Assembly: GCA_021443565.1 (NCBI GenBank)
Contig: JABUTS010000128.1
Span: 1-39,082 of the forward strand
From: Bacteroidales bacterium
GTDB taxonomy: Bacteria; Bacteroidota; Bacteroidia; Bacteroidales; UBA932
Direction of reading: 5' to 3'
Length of the DNA stretch: 39,082 nucleotides
Shown here: piece by piece, positions 1 through 8,183 of the stretch
Numbering within the stretch: position 1 is the first letter of the stretch
Layout of the letters: every line of letters begins with the position of its first letter
Notes under the pieces: generated by a model
What the model saw: the letters and a program-made list of their open reading frames with translations, nothing else
The model's database searches: none
What the model was told of the DNA's origin: nothing
Program-made: the position numbers and the translations under genes

Positions 1-52
1 CAGCACTGAAAACGGAAGTCATTCCGATTTTCTTTCCAATTAATCCAGGCAT
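1..52 (-). CDS. rplC: Ribosomal protein L3, N-terminal fragment (gene continues beyond left edge)
   Basis: Reverse complement of 1-52 reads ATG CCT GGA TTA ATT GGA AAG AAA ATC GGA ATG ACT TCC GTT TTC AGT GCT = MPGLIGKKIGMTSVFSA, the characteristic L3 N-terminus. Confidence 0.88.
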   Translation of the reverse strand, partial: MPGLIGKKIGMTSVFSA

Positions 53-113
53 TGGTTTGGTTAATTAATTGATTATAAATACTTTAATTTATTCCCCATA
101 GTTTTGGGGGCTG

Positions 114-143
114 CAAATATACGACGAAATATTTAATTTTCAA
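114..143 (-). promoter_or_regulatory. Bacteroidota-type promoter for rplC (TTG-N19-TATATTTG)
   Basis: Minus strand: TTG (143-141), 19 nt, TATATTTG (121-114), matching the Bacteroidota -33 TTG / -7 TAnnTTTG consensus. Confidence 0.6.
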
Positions 144-168
144 TGATTTGTAGGAAAAATACTTGACG

Positions 169-212
169 TTTTCAACATGGTTTTCAACATGGGGCCCGTC
201 CCTTGTTGAGAA
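169..212. repeat. Two tandem 12-mers TTTTCAACATGG (169-180, 181-192) plus an inverted diverged copy (201-212)
   Basis: Exact tandem 12-nt repeat; 201-212 CCTTGTTGAGAA is the reverse complement of TTCTCAACAAGG (10/12 match). Confidence 0.8.
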
Positions 213-223
213 TTCGGGAATAA

Positions 224-874
224 ATGGTTAACTTTATCGGGGATAAACACATGACAGACATGGACTCTGAACTTCAATGGATCATCACCAGGGTGGACGG
301 GAAGATAGCATCCGTCGACCTCGACTACAACGGACTGATGAGGATAGCCTCAGTGCTCTCGGGCATGAGGCCCGGACTTTCCAAATCGAAACGCCGGAGT
401 GCAGCGGCAAAGGCCCGCGGACTTGCAGACTCCGTAACCACCGAGAAGGTTTCCACTGACGAGCTGTTCCGCATCAGCGCCGCACTTGAGTGGGAGGACC
501 TGCGCCTCTTCGGGACGGAATTCCAGATAGGAGTCTGGAGACATCTCTTCGAGCTCAACCACCACGGCGCGGAGCCGAAGCTGCTGAGTTACTCCGAGTT
601 TGCCACCATCTGCGGCAACCGTCCGGGAATACGCGCCGTGGCCCACGCCGTAGGCCTCAACCCGATTCCGGTCATCATTCCCTGCCACTGGATTATACCA
701 AAGGAGTCGACAGACAGGATTGCGGAGATAGGCCAGGACGCCCGCAGCACAATTTTCAAGGGGACCGACATCTGGATTTTCGACAGCATTGACTTCGGTC
801 AGTACGCACTTGGCACCGACGTCAAGCGGCACATACTGGGACGTGAATTCTCCTACGGTGTACCTAACGAATAA
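224..874 (+). CDS. Divergent Ogt/MGMT-family methylated-DNA--protein-cysteine methyltransferase-like protein
   Basis: GTEFQIGVWRHLFEL...SYSEFATICGNRPGIRAVAHAVGLNPIPVIIPCHWII matches the AGT domain: the RAVaxAvgxNPiPviiPCH signature is kept, but PCHR is PCHW. Start could be ATG 224 or 251. Confidence 0.8.
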   Translation: MVNFIGDKHMTDMDSELQWIITRVDGKIASVDLDYNGLMRIASVLSGMRPGLSKSKRRSAAAKARGLADSVTTEKVSTDELFRISAALEWEDLRLFGTEFQIGVWRHLFELNHHGAEPKLLSYSEFATICGNRPGIRAVAHAVGLNPIPVIIPCHWIIPKESTDRIAEIGQDARSTIFKGTDIWIFDSIDFGQYALGTDVKRHILGREFSYGVPNE

Positions 875-928
875 GCCCTCGGAGAACGGGCATGGGCGCA
901 CGCATTCGCGCACATAAAAATTAATGTG

Positions 929-936
929 TATATTTG
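929..936 (+). promoter_or_regulatory. -7 box TATATTTG upstream of the surface-lipoprotein operon
   Basis: TAnnTTTG motif 30 nt upstream of the ATG at 966; it falls inside the longer ORF call starting at 924, so 966 is the likelier start. No clear -33 TTTG. Confidence 0.5.
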
Positions 937-965
937 CGACTGCTTTTGGCGTTCCACCTTATCGA

Positions 966-2840
966 ATGAAAGGCTTTATCAGGAGAATAGCACGCATAGG
1001 CTCATTCATCGCGTGTATCGTGGCAAGCTGCGCATCGCTGCACAGCTGCGTCGGTGACATTTTCCCCGACGGTCCTGGGACCGCTTCCGTGAAGGGTGTG
1101 ACGGTGGGCTTCAGTCTGGCGGGAAACACGGGCGGACCGGCCACAAGAACCGCAATCAACGAAAACGCCGACGGATTCGAATGGACACTTGGAGACAAGG
1201 TCAGCGTGTGGGCCAGGGTCCCCGGCGGGAATTTTGCATTCAGCAATCAGATTTTCAAACTCTACAAAAGAGGCCTCTTGACCACCGGCGAGAACGGGGA
1301 AATGGCATATTTCACATCCACCCTTTCTCAAGAAATGGCAAGGGGGACATATTCATATTTCCTGTGCTATCCAACCCCGGAAACGGTCAGCGGCACCAGC
1401 GTCAGTTTCAAGCTGCCTTCTGTTCAGGACGGAAGGGCTTCGGGTGGCGTGGACATAACTCTCTCCGGAGAAACCGAAGGCAGCGAGCTTAAGGCCGGAA
1501 ACGGGGAAGAGGACATAATCCCCCTTAACGCAGGCATGAAACATCTGCTGCACTTCTTCAGGTTCTACATTCCTCAGGGCGGCAACATATTGGGCGAGCC
1601 AGTGGAGAAAATAGTGCTTACCATGCCGAGGAACATTGCCGGCACAGTGAATGCGGACGTGACGAGTCCGTCTTCAGCCACTCTTGCCGACGGAGTGAAA
1701 ACCGTCACTCTGGAACTCTCTACGCCTATAGACGCGACTGTCGACATGCGAAAGTACGCTGTTGCCGGAGTCTTCCCTTCAGGCGGGGAATACGGCCCTG
1801 ACGATTTCATGGAGATAGAATTGTTTTCGGCCACAAGACACTCCCGGCTGGAACCCATAGCATTGGATGGCAGAAGTTTCGACGCCGGACACGTGACAGG
1901 CGTCATGCTCAGGCCGGAAAGTGCGGAGGACTACTTCGAAATCAGTTTCAGGCTTGACGGCAACCGCATCGGTCAGGACGTGGACAAGATCAGCCTCACC
2001 CTTCCTTCCGGCAGCGTTTGGCCCGGCACCAATTCCTCGACCTACGTGTGGGACGAGGCCGGAGTGATGAGGCTGGGCGACATGGTCACCATACGCACAT
2101 ACAGCCGGGACGCCTACAGGGCCCTTTCCGGAAAGGCCGTAATTGCCGGCTTCGAGTCGGAAGACGCCCTCGTATATCAGAATCTCACCATACCCGACCT
2201 CAGCGGCATCAACAAGACCTTGCAGATACTGAACGCGCCATACCTGTTCTTTGAAGATTTCAGCGGCATAGCCGGGGAATTCCACAGCTACGACAAGCAT
2301 GCCACGTCGAACCCGGGAGACAAGGACGGCTATCAGTTCCTGAACGGATGGTCCGGTGCCCGTGTGGGCGGATATCCCGGGACATCAATACGCATCGGTG
2401 CCCACAGGGAATCCCTCGCCACCTACCCGGCCCGCTGCGACTCGCCTTTCCTCTCAGGGCTCAAGAAAAACGCTGCAGGTTTCAGCTCAGAGGGCAAATC
2501 CATTTCACTGAACGTCACCTTCAACTATTCCATGAACAGGGAAAGCGGTGGCATCGGCACCGCCGACGTAGGTATGGAACTATATTTCGGATACTCAACC
2601 AAGAGCGGAGCCATCAGCAGCCAGGACAGCAACGGCTCCTATGGAGGCAAGATATACATGAAGGAATTCACAGGTTCCTTCACCAGCATAGAAAATGAAA
2701 TGACCCAGGTTCTCACCGGAATGGGCAACGACCGCAGGATTTCCTGGAAAACCTACTGCGAATACAACATAGGACCGAATAACAACACCTGCTTCCTTTA
2801 CCTTGACAACATCAGGGTATCGATAGCGGGAAACAGATAA
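966..2840 (+). CDS. Fimbrillin-like lipoprotein with C-terminal jelly-roll-like module
   Basis: Signal peptide plus lipobox-like Cys; fimbrillin-like VTVGFSLAG...ATRTAINENADGFEWTLGDKVSVWA...TYSYFLCYP; C-terminus FFEDFSG...NGWSGARVGGYPGTSIRIG...LYLDNIRVS. Start moved from 924 to 966 because of the -7 box. Confidence 0.6.
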   Translation: MKGFIRRIARIGSFIACIVASCASLHSCVGDIFPDGPGTASVKGVTVGFSLAGNTGGPATRTAINENADGFEWTLGDKVSVWARVPGGNFAFSNQIFKLYKRGLLTTGENGEMAYFTSTLSQEMARGTYSYFLCYPTPETVSGTSVSFKLPSVQDGRASGGVDITLSGETEGSELKAGNGEEDIIPLNAGMKHLLHFFRFYIPQGGNILGEPVEKIVLTMPRNIAGTVNADVTSPSSATLADGVKTVTLELSTPIDATVDMRKYAVAGVFPSGGEYGPDDFMEIELFSATRHSRLEPIALDGRSFDAGHVTGVMLRPESAEDYFEISFRLDGNRIGQDVDKISLTLPSGSVWPGTNSSTYVWDEAGVMRLGDMVTIRTYSRDAYRALSGKAVIAGFESEDALVYQNLTIPDLSGINKTLQILNAPYLFFEDFSGIAGEFHSYDKHATSNPGDKDGYQFLNGWSGARVGGYPGTSIRIGAHRESLATYPARCDSPFLSGLKKNAAGFSSEGKSISLNVTFNYSMNRESGGIGTADVGMELYFGYSTKSGAISSQDSNGSYGGKIYMKEFTGSFTSIENEMTQVLTGMGNDRRISWKTYCEYNIGPNNNTCFLYLDNIRVSIAGNR

Positions 2841-2859
2841 TGGAAACAAAAACAACGAT

Positions 2860-3612
2860 ATGAGAAAATCACTTACCAGAACGATGGCGAACCTGATGGC
2901 GGCCCTGGCTTTCCTTGCATCCTGCTCGGACATGGAAGACAACGGCGCCGGCAGGATACTTTTCATCGTGTCTTCAGAGTCAGAGGTCGCAGAAGTGACC
3001 AAGAGCAGCGTGGGAGACTACACACAACTGCCGGACGGAGGCGACTTCACGATTGTGGTGAAGGACTCGAAGGGCAAAATAGTCTATGAAGGGCTTGTAA
3101 GCAACTACCCCGCAGACAAGGAACTTGTTGTCGGGAACTATAACGTAACGGCATCTTATGGTTCGGTTACTGACGAGGGTTTCGGCAAGCCTTGCTTCAC
3201 CGGCTCCCAGTCTTTCACGGTGACCGGCGGTTCCACCAACGAGGTCAGCATCAGGGTTTCCCTCGCCAATTCTCTCGTAAGAGTGGTCTGCACAGACGCT
3301 TTCAGGAACTATTACACTTCATATTCCTTCACGTTGAAGACTGGTAACGGCAGTTCCATAAGTTTTGCTCAGGGAGAGACCCGGGCTGCCTTCGTGGACG
3401 CATACACCATATCTGTTGAAGGAGAACTCGTGAACCAGGGAGGAAAGGCCCAGACCTTCTCCAGGAGTTATACAAGCTCACTGGACCCAGCAACCTGCTA
3501 CACCCTGAAATTCGACGCGGGAAACATCGGAAGCGGCACGATCAGGATTTCGTTCGACAATAACGTTGACGACGTCAATCCGGGCTGGATGGAACTCAAC
3601 GACAAAATGTAG
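2860..3612 (+). CDS. DUF4493-type lipoprotein
   Basis: Lipobox FLASC|SDMED; IVSSESEVAEVTKSS...DFTIVVKDSKGKIVYEGLVSNYPADKELVVGNYNVTASYGSVTDEGFGKPCFTGSQSFTVTGG resembles DUF4493. Confidence 0.7.
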   Translation: MRKSLTRTMANLMAALAFLASCSDMEDNGAGRILFIVSSESEVAEVTKSSVGDYTQLPDGGDFTIVVKDSKGKIVYEGLVSNYPADKELVVGNYNVTASYGSVTDEGFGKPCFTGSQSFTVTGGSTNEVSIRVSLANSLVRVVCTDAFRNYYTSYSFTLKTGNGSSISFAQGETRAAFVDAYTISVEGELVNQGGKAQTFSRSYTSSLDPATCYTLKFDAGNIGSGTIRISFDNNVDDVNPGWMELNDKM

Positions 3613-3621
3613 GAGGAAACT

Positions 3622-4878
3622 ATGATGAAAAGGACATTTACCATACTTGCGGCCGCATCGGTGCTGCTTTGTTCATGCAAGGACGACCGCTTCAACTATG
3701 ACTACAAGGACAAGACCGGACTGCTCTCGCTGGACGGGTTCTCCCTGTCCATTGACAGCGAGGTCCTGACCAAGGCAACTTCCGAAGCATCCGGAGATTA
3801 TGTTCTCACCCTGCTGTCATCTGACGGAGAGCAGGTCTGGACCAAGACCTGGTCCGAGTTCAAGGCAGAACTGGCGGCCTCCCACGAAAAGGGCATATAC
3901 CTCACTGCCGGCAACTACACCATGGACGTGCGTTCAGTATCAGGGACACTTCCCGCAGCCGCTTTCGAGGCTCCGGTGTACGGTGCGGCGAAGCCTTTCG
4001 CGATTGAAGTCGGCAAGACCACGGAGCTCGGTGTCATTACCTGCAAGCTCCTGCAATGCGCCGTCCAGGTACGTTACAACGCTGATTTCCTCGGGATGGT
4101 AACCGGAGACGGAACCTGCTCGGTCGAAGTGGCCAGCGGCAGCCCGCTGGATTACGCTCTCAGCTACAATGGAGGCACCCCTACCTGCGACCTCAGGACA
4201 GGCTACTTCGCAGTGAACAACGGTGCAAACACTTCCATGGGCATCACCTTCAAAGGATCCATCGAGGGCAAGAACCAAAAGATGAAGACCTCGATAACAG
4301 GCATCAAGCCTCAGGAGCTTCACGTTGTCACCATCATGAAAAAACTTGACGAAACCGGCAACGCATCATTCGTAATAGTAATCGATGACCTTATCGCCGA
4401 TGCAGAACTTGTGAACGACGTGCGCGGCAACGAGGAAGGAGACGGAAACGACCCTCAGGCACCGGCTGGTGACGGCGGCATAGAACTCGTAAGCACTTGC
4501 AGCTACGACATCTCCGCTCCGGTAGTCGTACCGGCGGAAGGCTCGTTCCCATTCACCATGAAGGCTGTCATTCCTAACGGAGCCCGCAAGTTCACCGTGG
4601 ACATCGCATCCACCAACGAAGATTTCATAGGCTCGGTACAGCTGGTGGGCGGAACCACCCTCGACCTCATATTCCCATCTGATGCAGCTCTCGGAGTCTT
4701 CTCAATCGTTCCGTTCCCTCACGGGGAGGAGCTTCTCAACAAGACGGAAATAGACTTCGACCTTTCAGGAGCCCAGGGTCCTCTTCTCGCCTTCCCAGGC
4801 ACCCACACCTTCACGATGAACGTTGTAGATGCGAAGGGTTGCCGCAAGAGCATAGATGTTTCACTCACAGTCAGGTAA
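3622..4878 (+). CDS. DUF4493-type lipoprotein
   Basis: Lipobox VLLCSC|KDDR; LLSLDGFSLSIDSEVLTKATSEASGDYVLTLLSSDGEQVWTKTWSEF...GIYLTAGNYTMDVRSVSG resembles DUF4493. Confidence 0.7.
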   Translation: MMKRTFTILAAASVLLCSCKDDRFNYDYKDKTGLLSLDGFSLSIDSEVLTKATSEASGDYVLTLLSSDGEQVWTKTWSEFKAELAASHEKGIYLTAGNYTMDVRSVSGTLPAAAFEAPVYGAAKPFAIEVGKTTELGVITCKLLQCAVQVRYNADFLGMVTGDGTCSVEVASGSPLDYALSYNGGTPTCDLRTGYFAVNNGANTSMGITFKGSIEGKNQKMKTSITGIKPQELHVVTIMKKLDETGNASFVIVIDDLIADAELVNDVRGNEEGDGNDPQAPAGDGGIELVSTCSYDISAPVVVPAEGSFPFTMKAVIPNGARKFTVDIASTNEDFIGSVQLVGGTTLDLIFPSDAALGVFSIVPFPHGEELLNKTEIDFDLSGAQGPLLAFPGTHTFTMNVVDAKGCRKSIDVSLTVR

Positions 4879-4890
4879 GGAGGGACGGAT

Positions 4891-6714
4891 ATGAAAAAGA
4901 CAGGAATGCTGCTGCTTGCAGCCGCCATATCAGCAACTTCATGTGTGGACTACACCACCAGCGGGAACGCTGACGGAGGTCTCTCCCTCGAACTTGCAGT
5001 GAACGGCCTGCCCGAAACCAGGGCAGCCATGACAGAAACGGAACTTCTCAATTCCGCCATAGTCAGGATATACAAATCTGACTTCTCCGGCCTCGTACGC
5101 CAGTACGTCAAAGCCGATATGCCTGCGGTCCTGTATCTTCCGGCCGACGGATACCGCATTGACGTTGAAGCGGGAGAACTTGCCAAGGCGGAGCCTGCGG
5201 AAGCGTCGTGGGAGCAGATGAGCTGGAAGGGCTCTGCCAACGCCACTGTCACAGCCAGCTCAAACACCAGCGTGACGGTTACCGCCAAGGTGTGCAATGT
5301 AATCAGCAACGTCAGATTCGACCCGACCATGGCGGAGGCCTTTGAAAGCGGATATTCCCTCTCCATCGGACTGAGTGAAGGCAACAGCCTTGTGTACACC
5401 GCCGACAAGGACGGGAAGGACGGTTTCTTCATAGCCTCCGGCTTCGAGCCGTCCCTCAGCTGGCGTTTCGAAGGCACGCTGAAAAAGAACGGGACCAAAC
5501 TGACGAAGACGGGGAAAATAGATGCCGGGGAAAACGGGAAAAGATACGTTATGGGGCTCAAATACACGGAATCCGACGGCCTTCTGACCATGTCTGTCCT
5601 TGTTGACGACAGCGTGAACACCAAATACGACAACATCACCTTCATCGCGACCTCAACCGGAGTGGCGGAAACCGACCCGACCGACATCTGGGCGGGCCAT
5701 TTCAAGGCTGTCGCCGACGTGGACGAAGGGGAATATGACAAGGACAAGGTGTATTTCGAGTACAGGAAGACAGGCACGGAAAACTGGTCGAGAATCGGCG
5801 CGACGAGGGAAAGCGAGGGCAGTTTCTCGGCAAACATAGCAGAACTCCAGGCTGAGACCGAATACGAGTACAGGCTTGCCGTCACTCCTCTCTCAGGGGG
5901 CGACGAGGAGATTCTGGATGCGCCTTCGACCATAACGACAGATTCGGCGCCGGCACTTCCTAACGGCGGCTTTGAGACTACCAGCAACGCCGAAACCAGC
6001 AAATACCTGTCTCTGTACGACCCGTCTTCTTCATTCGAGGAGCTTCGCACCAAGTGGTGGGACAGCGGCAACGCAGGCTCAACCACAGTCGGATCGTCCT
6101 CCGTAATCTGCTACCCGGTCAGTGACACGCCGGACGGCAGCAGGCAGTCCATGTGCCTCCAGTCCAGATATGTGGTCATAAAATTCGCTGCCGGCAACCT
6201 TTTCAGCGGCCGTTTCGGTGATGTGGACATCAGCAGCGGAGGCGGTACCGTATACTTCGGAAGGCCGTTCAAGGGCCGTCCTACCGGTTTGAGGCTGTGG
6301 GTAAAATACTCCGGCGGAACCGTCAACCAGCAGGGTAACGCTCCTACCAGCCTCATCAAGAAGGGTGACTACGACAAGGCAATTGTCAGAATAGCCCTAG
6401 GCACATGGGACAAAAGGACGTACAAGGGCGACAACGACAGCCCTATTCTGGTCAACACCGCGGACGTTTCAACTTTCATCGACTACAATACCGACCCTTC
6501 TACAATCGCCTTGGGCGAACTCATCATCTCGTCTGACGGCAGCAACATAGCCCAGGGCTGGACAAAGGTAACCGTAGATCTCAATTACAAGGACACCAGG
6601 ACCTATCCTACCCACATAGTCGTCTCCATGGCTGCCTCCATGTATGGTGACTACTTCGCCGGCTATGACCAGAGCAAGCTCTGGGTGGACGGACTTGAAC
6701 TGCTTTACGAATAG
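4891..6714 (+). CDS. Lipoprotein with DUF4493-like N-terminus and PCMD-type (putative carbohydrate metabolism) C-terminal domain
   Basis: Lipobox ISATSC|VDYT; LPETRAAMTETE..; C-terminal LPNGGFETTSNAETSKYLSLYDPSSSFEELRTKWWDSGNAGSTTVGSSS...SRYVVIKFAAGNLFSGRF...LWVDGLELLYE, PCMD-like. Confidence 0.72.
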   Translation: MKKTGMLLLAAAISATSCVDYTTSGNADGGLSLELAVNGLPETRAAMTETELLNSAIVRIYKSDFSGLVRQYVKADMPAVLYLPADGYRIDVEAGELAKAEPAEASWEQMSWKGSANATVTASSNTSVTVTAKVCNVISNVRFDPTMAEAFESGYSLSIGLSEGNSLVYTADKDGKDGFFIASGFEPSLSWRFEGTLKKNGTKLTKTGKIDAGENGKRYVMGLKYTESDGLLTMSVLVDDSVNTKYDNITFIATSTGVAETDPTDIWAGHFKAVADVDEGEYDKDKVYFEYRKTGTENWSRIGATRESEGSFSANIAELQAETEYEYRLAVTPLSGGDEEILDAPSTITTDSAPALPNGGFETTSNAETSKYLSLYDPSSSFEELRTKWWDSGNAGSTTVGSSSVICYPVSDTPDGSRQSMCLQSRYVVIKFAAGNLFSGRFGDVDISSGGGTVYFGRPFKGRPTGLRLWVKYSGGTVNQQGNAPTSLIKKGDYDKAIVRIALGTWDKRTYKGDNDSPILVNTADVSTFIDYNTDPSTIALGELIISSDGSNIAQGWTKVTVDLNYKDTRTYPTHIVVSMAASMYGDYFAGYDQSKLWVDGLELLYE

Positions 6715-6716
6715 AA

Positions 6717-7460
6717 ATGAAGCACGGATTTCTCATAAGCTGCGCCTTTGCCGCCCTGCTGGCCTATGCTCCCGGAGCCTTTGCCCAGAAGCTTGACCGC
6801 GGTCTGTCCATCTCGTCCATGCCCACCTTCGTGGCAAAGGGCAGCTGGATGGTCGGCGGAAGTGCCAACTGGACTTTCCACGAGAACGAGAACTTCCGTT
6901 TCCTCGTGGCGGACGGAGTGAATTCTTCGGGCTACAAGGTGAATGTGAGCCCCGCCGTTTGCTATATGGTCAAGGACAACATGGGAGTAGGATTGAGAAT
7001 GGGTTATTCGAGGAGCAACCTGAAAATCGACGAGGCGGGAGTGGGAGTCGGCGACATAGGATTAGACATGGAAAACTACCATACCCTTAAGCATACCTTC
7101 CAGGTCCAGGGTATAATGCGCAACTATATACCCGTCGGCAATGCAAAGAAAATCGCCCTCTTCAACGAGGTCCAGCTCGGCTACAGGTTCGGCACCCGGA
7201 AAGTGGTGAACGGAGCGGAAGAGAAGTTCGACGGGAGTTACGGTAACATCAGGAACCTGGCCCTCAACCTCTGTCCGGGTATCGTGGCCTTTGCCAACGA
7301 CCATCTTGCGGTGGATGTGAACGTGAACATGCTGGGCCTGAGTTTCGGCAATACCGACCAGTCCCACAACCAGGTGGCCGGTGCGAGTTTCAACTCCACC
7401 GTCATGAACTTCCAGGTCAACATCCTTGCGATAGGCTTCGGACTTTATTATTATCTGTAG
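6717..7460 (+). CDS. Outer-membrane beta-barrel protein
   Basis: Signal peptide (ALLAYAPGAFAQ); alternating amphipathic strands; C-terminal aromatic GFGLYYYL; 2 nt after the preceding stop. Confidence 0.7.
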   Translation: MKHGFLISCAFAALLAYAPGAFAQKLDRGLSISSMPTFVAKGSWMVGGSANWTFHENENFRFLVADGVNSSGYKVNVSPAVCYMVKDNMGVGLRMGYSRSNLKIDEAGVGVGDIGLDMENYHTLKHTFQVQGIMRNYIPVGNAKKIALFNEVQLGYRFGTRKVVNGAEEKFDGSYGNIRNLALNLCPGIVAFANDHLAVDVNVNMLGLSFGNTDQSHNQVAGASFNSTVMNFQVNILAIGFGLYYYL

Positions 7461-7463
7461 GAC

Positions 7464-8183
7464 ATGAAGAAAAGCATAATACTCACGACGGCAGCGCTCC
7501 TGCTCTGCTTCGTTTCCTTCGGGCAGGAAGTCCGCAAGGACAAGCTCTTCATGCCTAAGGGGAATGCCGGCGCCGGACTCCAGGTTTCATATATTGACCT
7601 GGGCAGCAACGACAGCGACCTGATGATGCTGCTTCAGGGCATAAATGCCGACGGCACCTACTTCAGCTTTGCACCGTTCTTCACCTACTCGTACAGGAAC
7701 AACAAGGCGCTGGGCGCCCGTTTCAGATACTCTACGGCCAAGGCGGGAGTCTCGAACGCGGACCTAAGCCTGTTCAGCGAAGACCTGAGCCTGTCTGTCG
7801 AGAACCTCAGCGCGAAGCTGCGCTCATACCAGTTCCAGGTGTTCCGCCGTTCCTACATGGGTCTGGACAACAACGGACGCTTCGGACTTTTCAACGACCT
7901 GGTGCTTTCATACTCGAACTCCAGAAACAGTTTCATGTCCGGTGAGGACGACCTCGACGCTTACTTTCTTGCAAAGAAGGTGAAGCTGGGCATATGCCCT
8001 GGCATCATGATTTTCATACTCAACAACCTCAGCACTCATGTCTCGATGAGCATAGGAGGCGTGTCATACTCCCACACTGACTGCATCGAAAAGGGGGAGA
8101 AGGTCGGGAAGCGCGACTACATGAAAGCACACTTCGCGCCTGACGTCACCGACATATCCTTCGGCATGACATTCTATCTGTAG
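7464..8183 (+). CDS. Outer-membrane beta-barrel protein, paralogue of the preceding gene
   Basis: Signal peptide (LLLCFVSFGQ), similar length and layout; shared ICPGIM/LCPGIV and SFGMTFYL/GFGLYYYL-type segments. Confidence 0.68.
   Translation: MKKSIILTTAALLLCFVSFGQEVRKDKLFMPKGNAGAGLQVSYIDLGSNDSDLMMLLQGINADGTYFSFAPFFTYSYRNNKALGARFRYSTAKAGVSNADLSLFSEDLSLSVENLSAKLRSYQFQVFRRSYMGLDNNGRFGLFNDLVLSYSNSRNSFMSGEDDLDAYFLAKKVKLGICPGIMIFILNNLSTHVSMSIGGVSYSHTDCIEKGEKVGKRDYMKAHFAPDVTDISFGMTFYL

Noticed and set aside
875-905. GCCC...GGGC inverted repeat after the Ogt-like gene as terminator
   Set aside because: Only 4 bp stem and no T-run.
4950-6086. 378-aa minus-strand ORF
   Set aside because: Fully antisense to the DUF4493/PCMD lipoprotein; low-complexity Ser/Pro-rich product; GC-rich shadow ORF.
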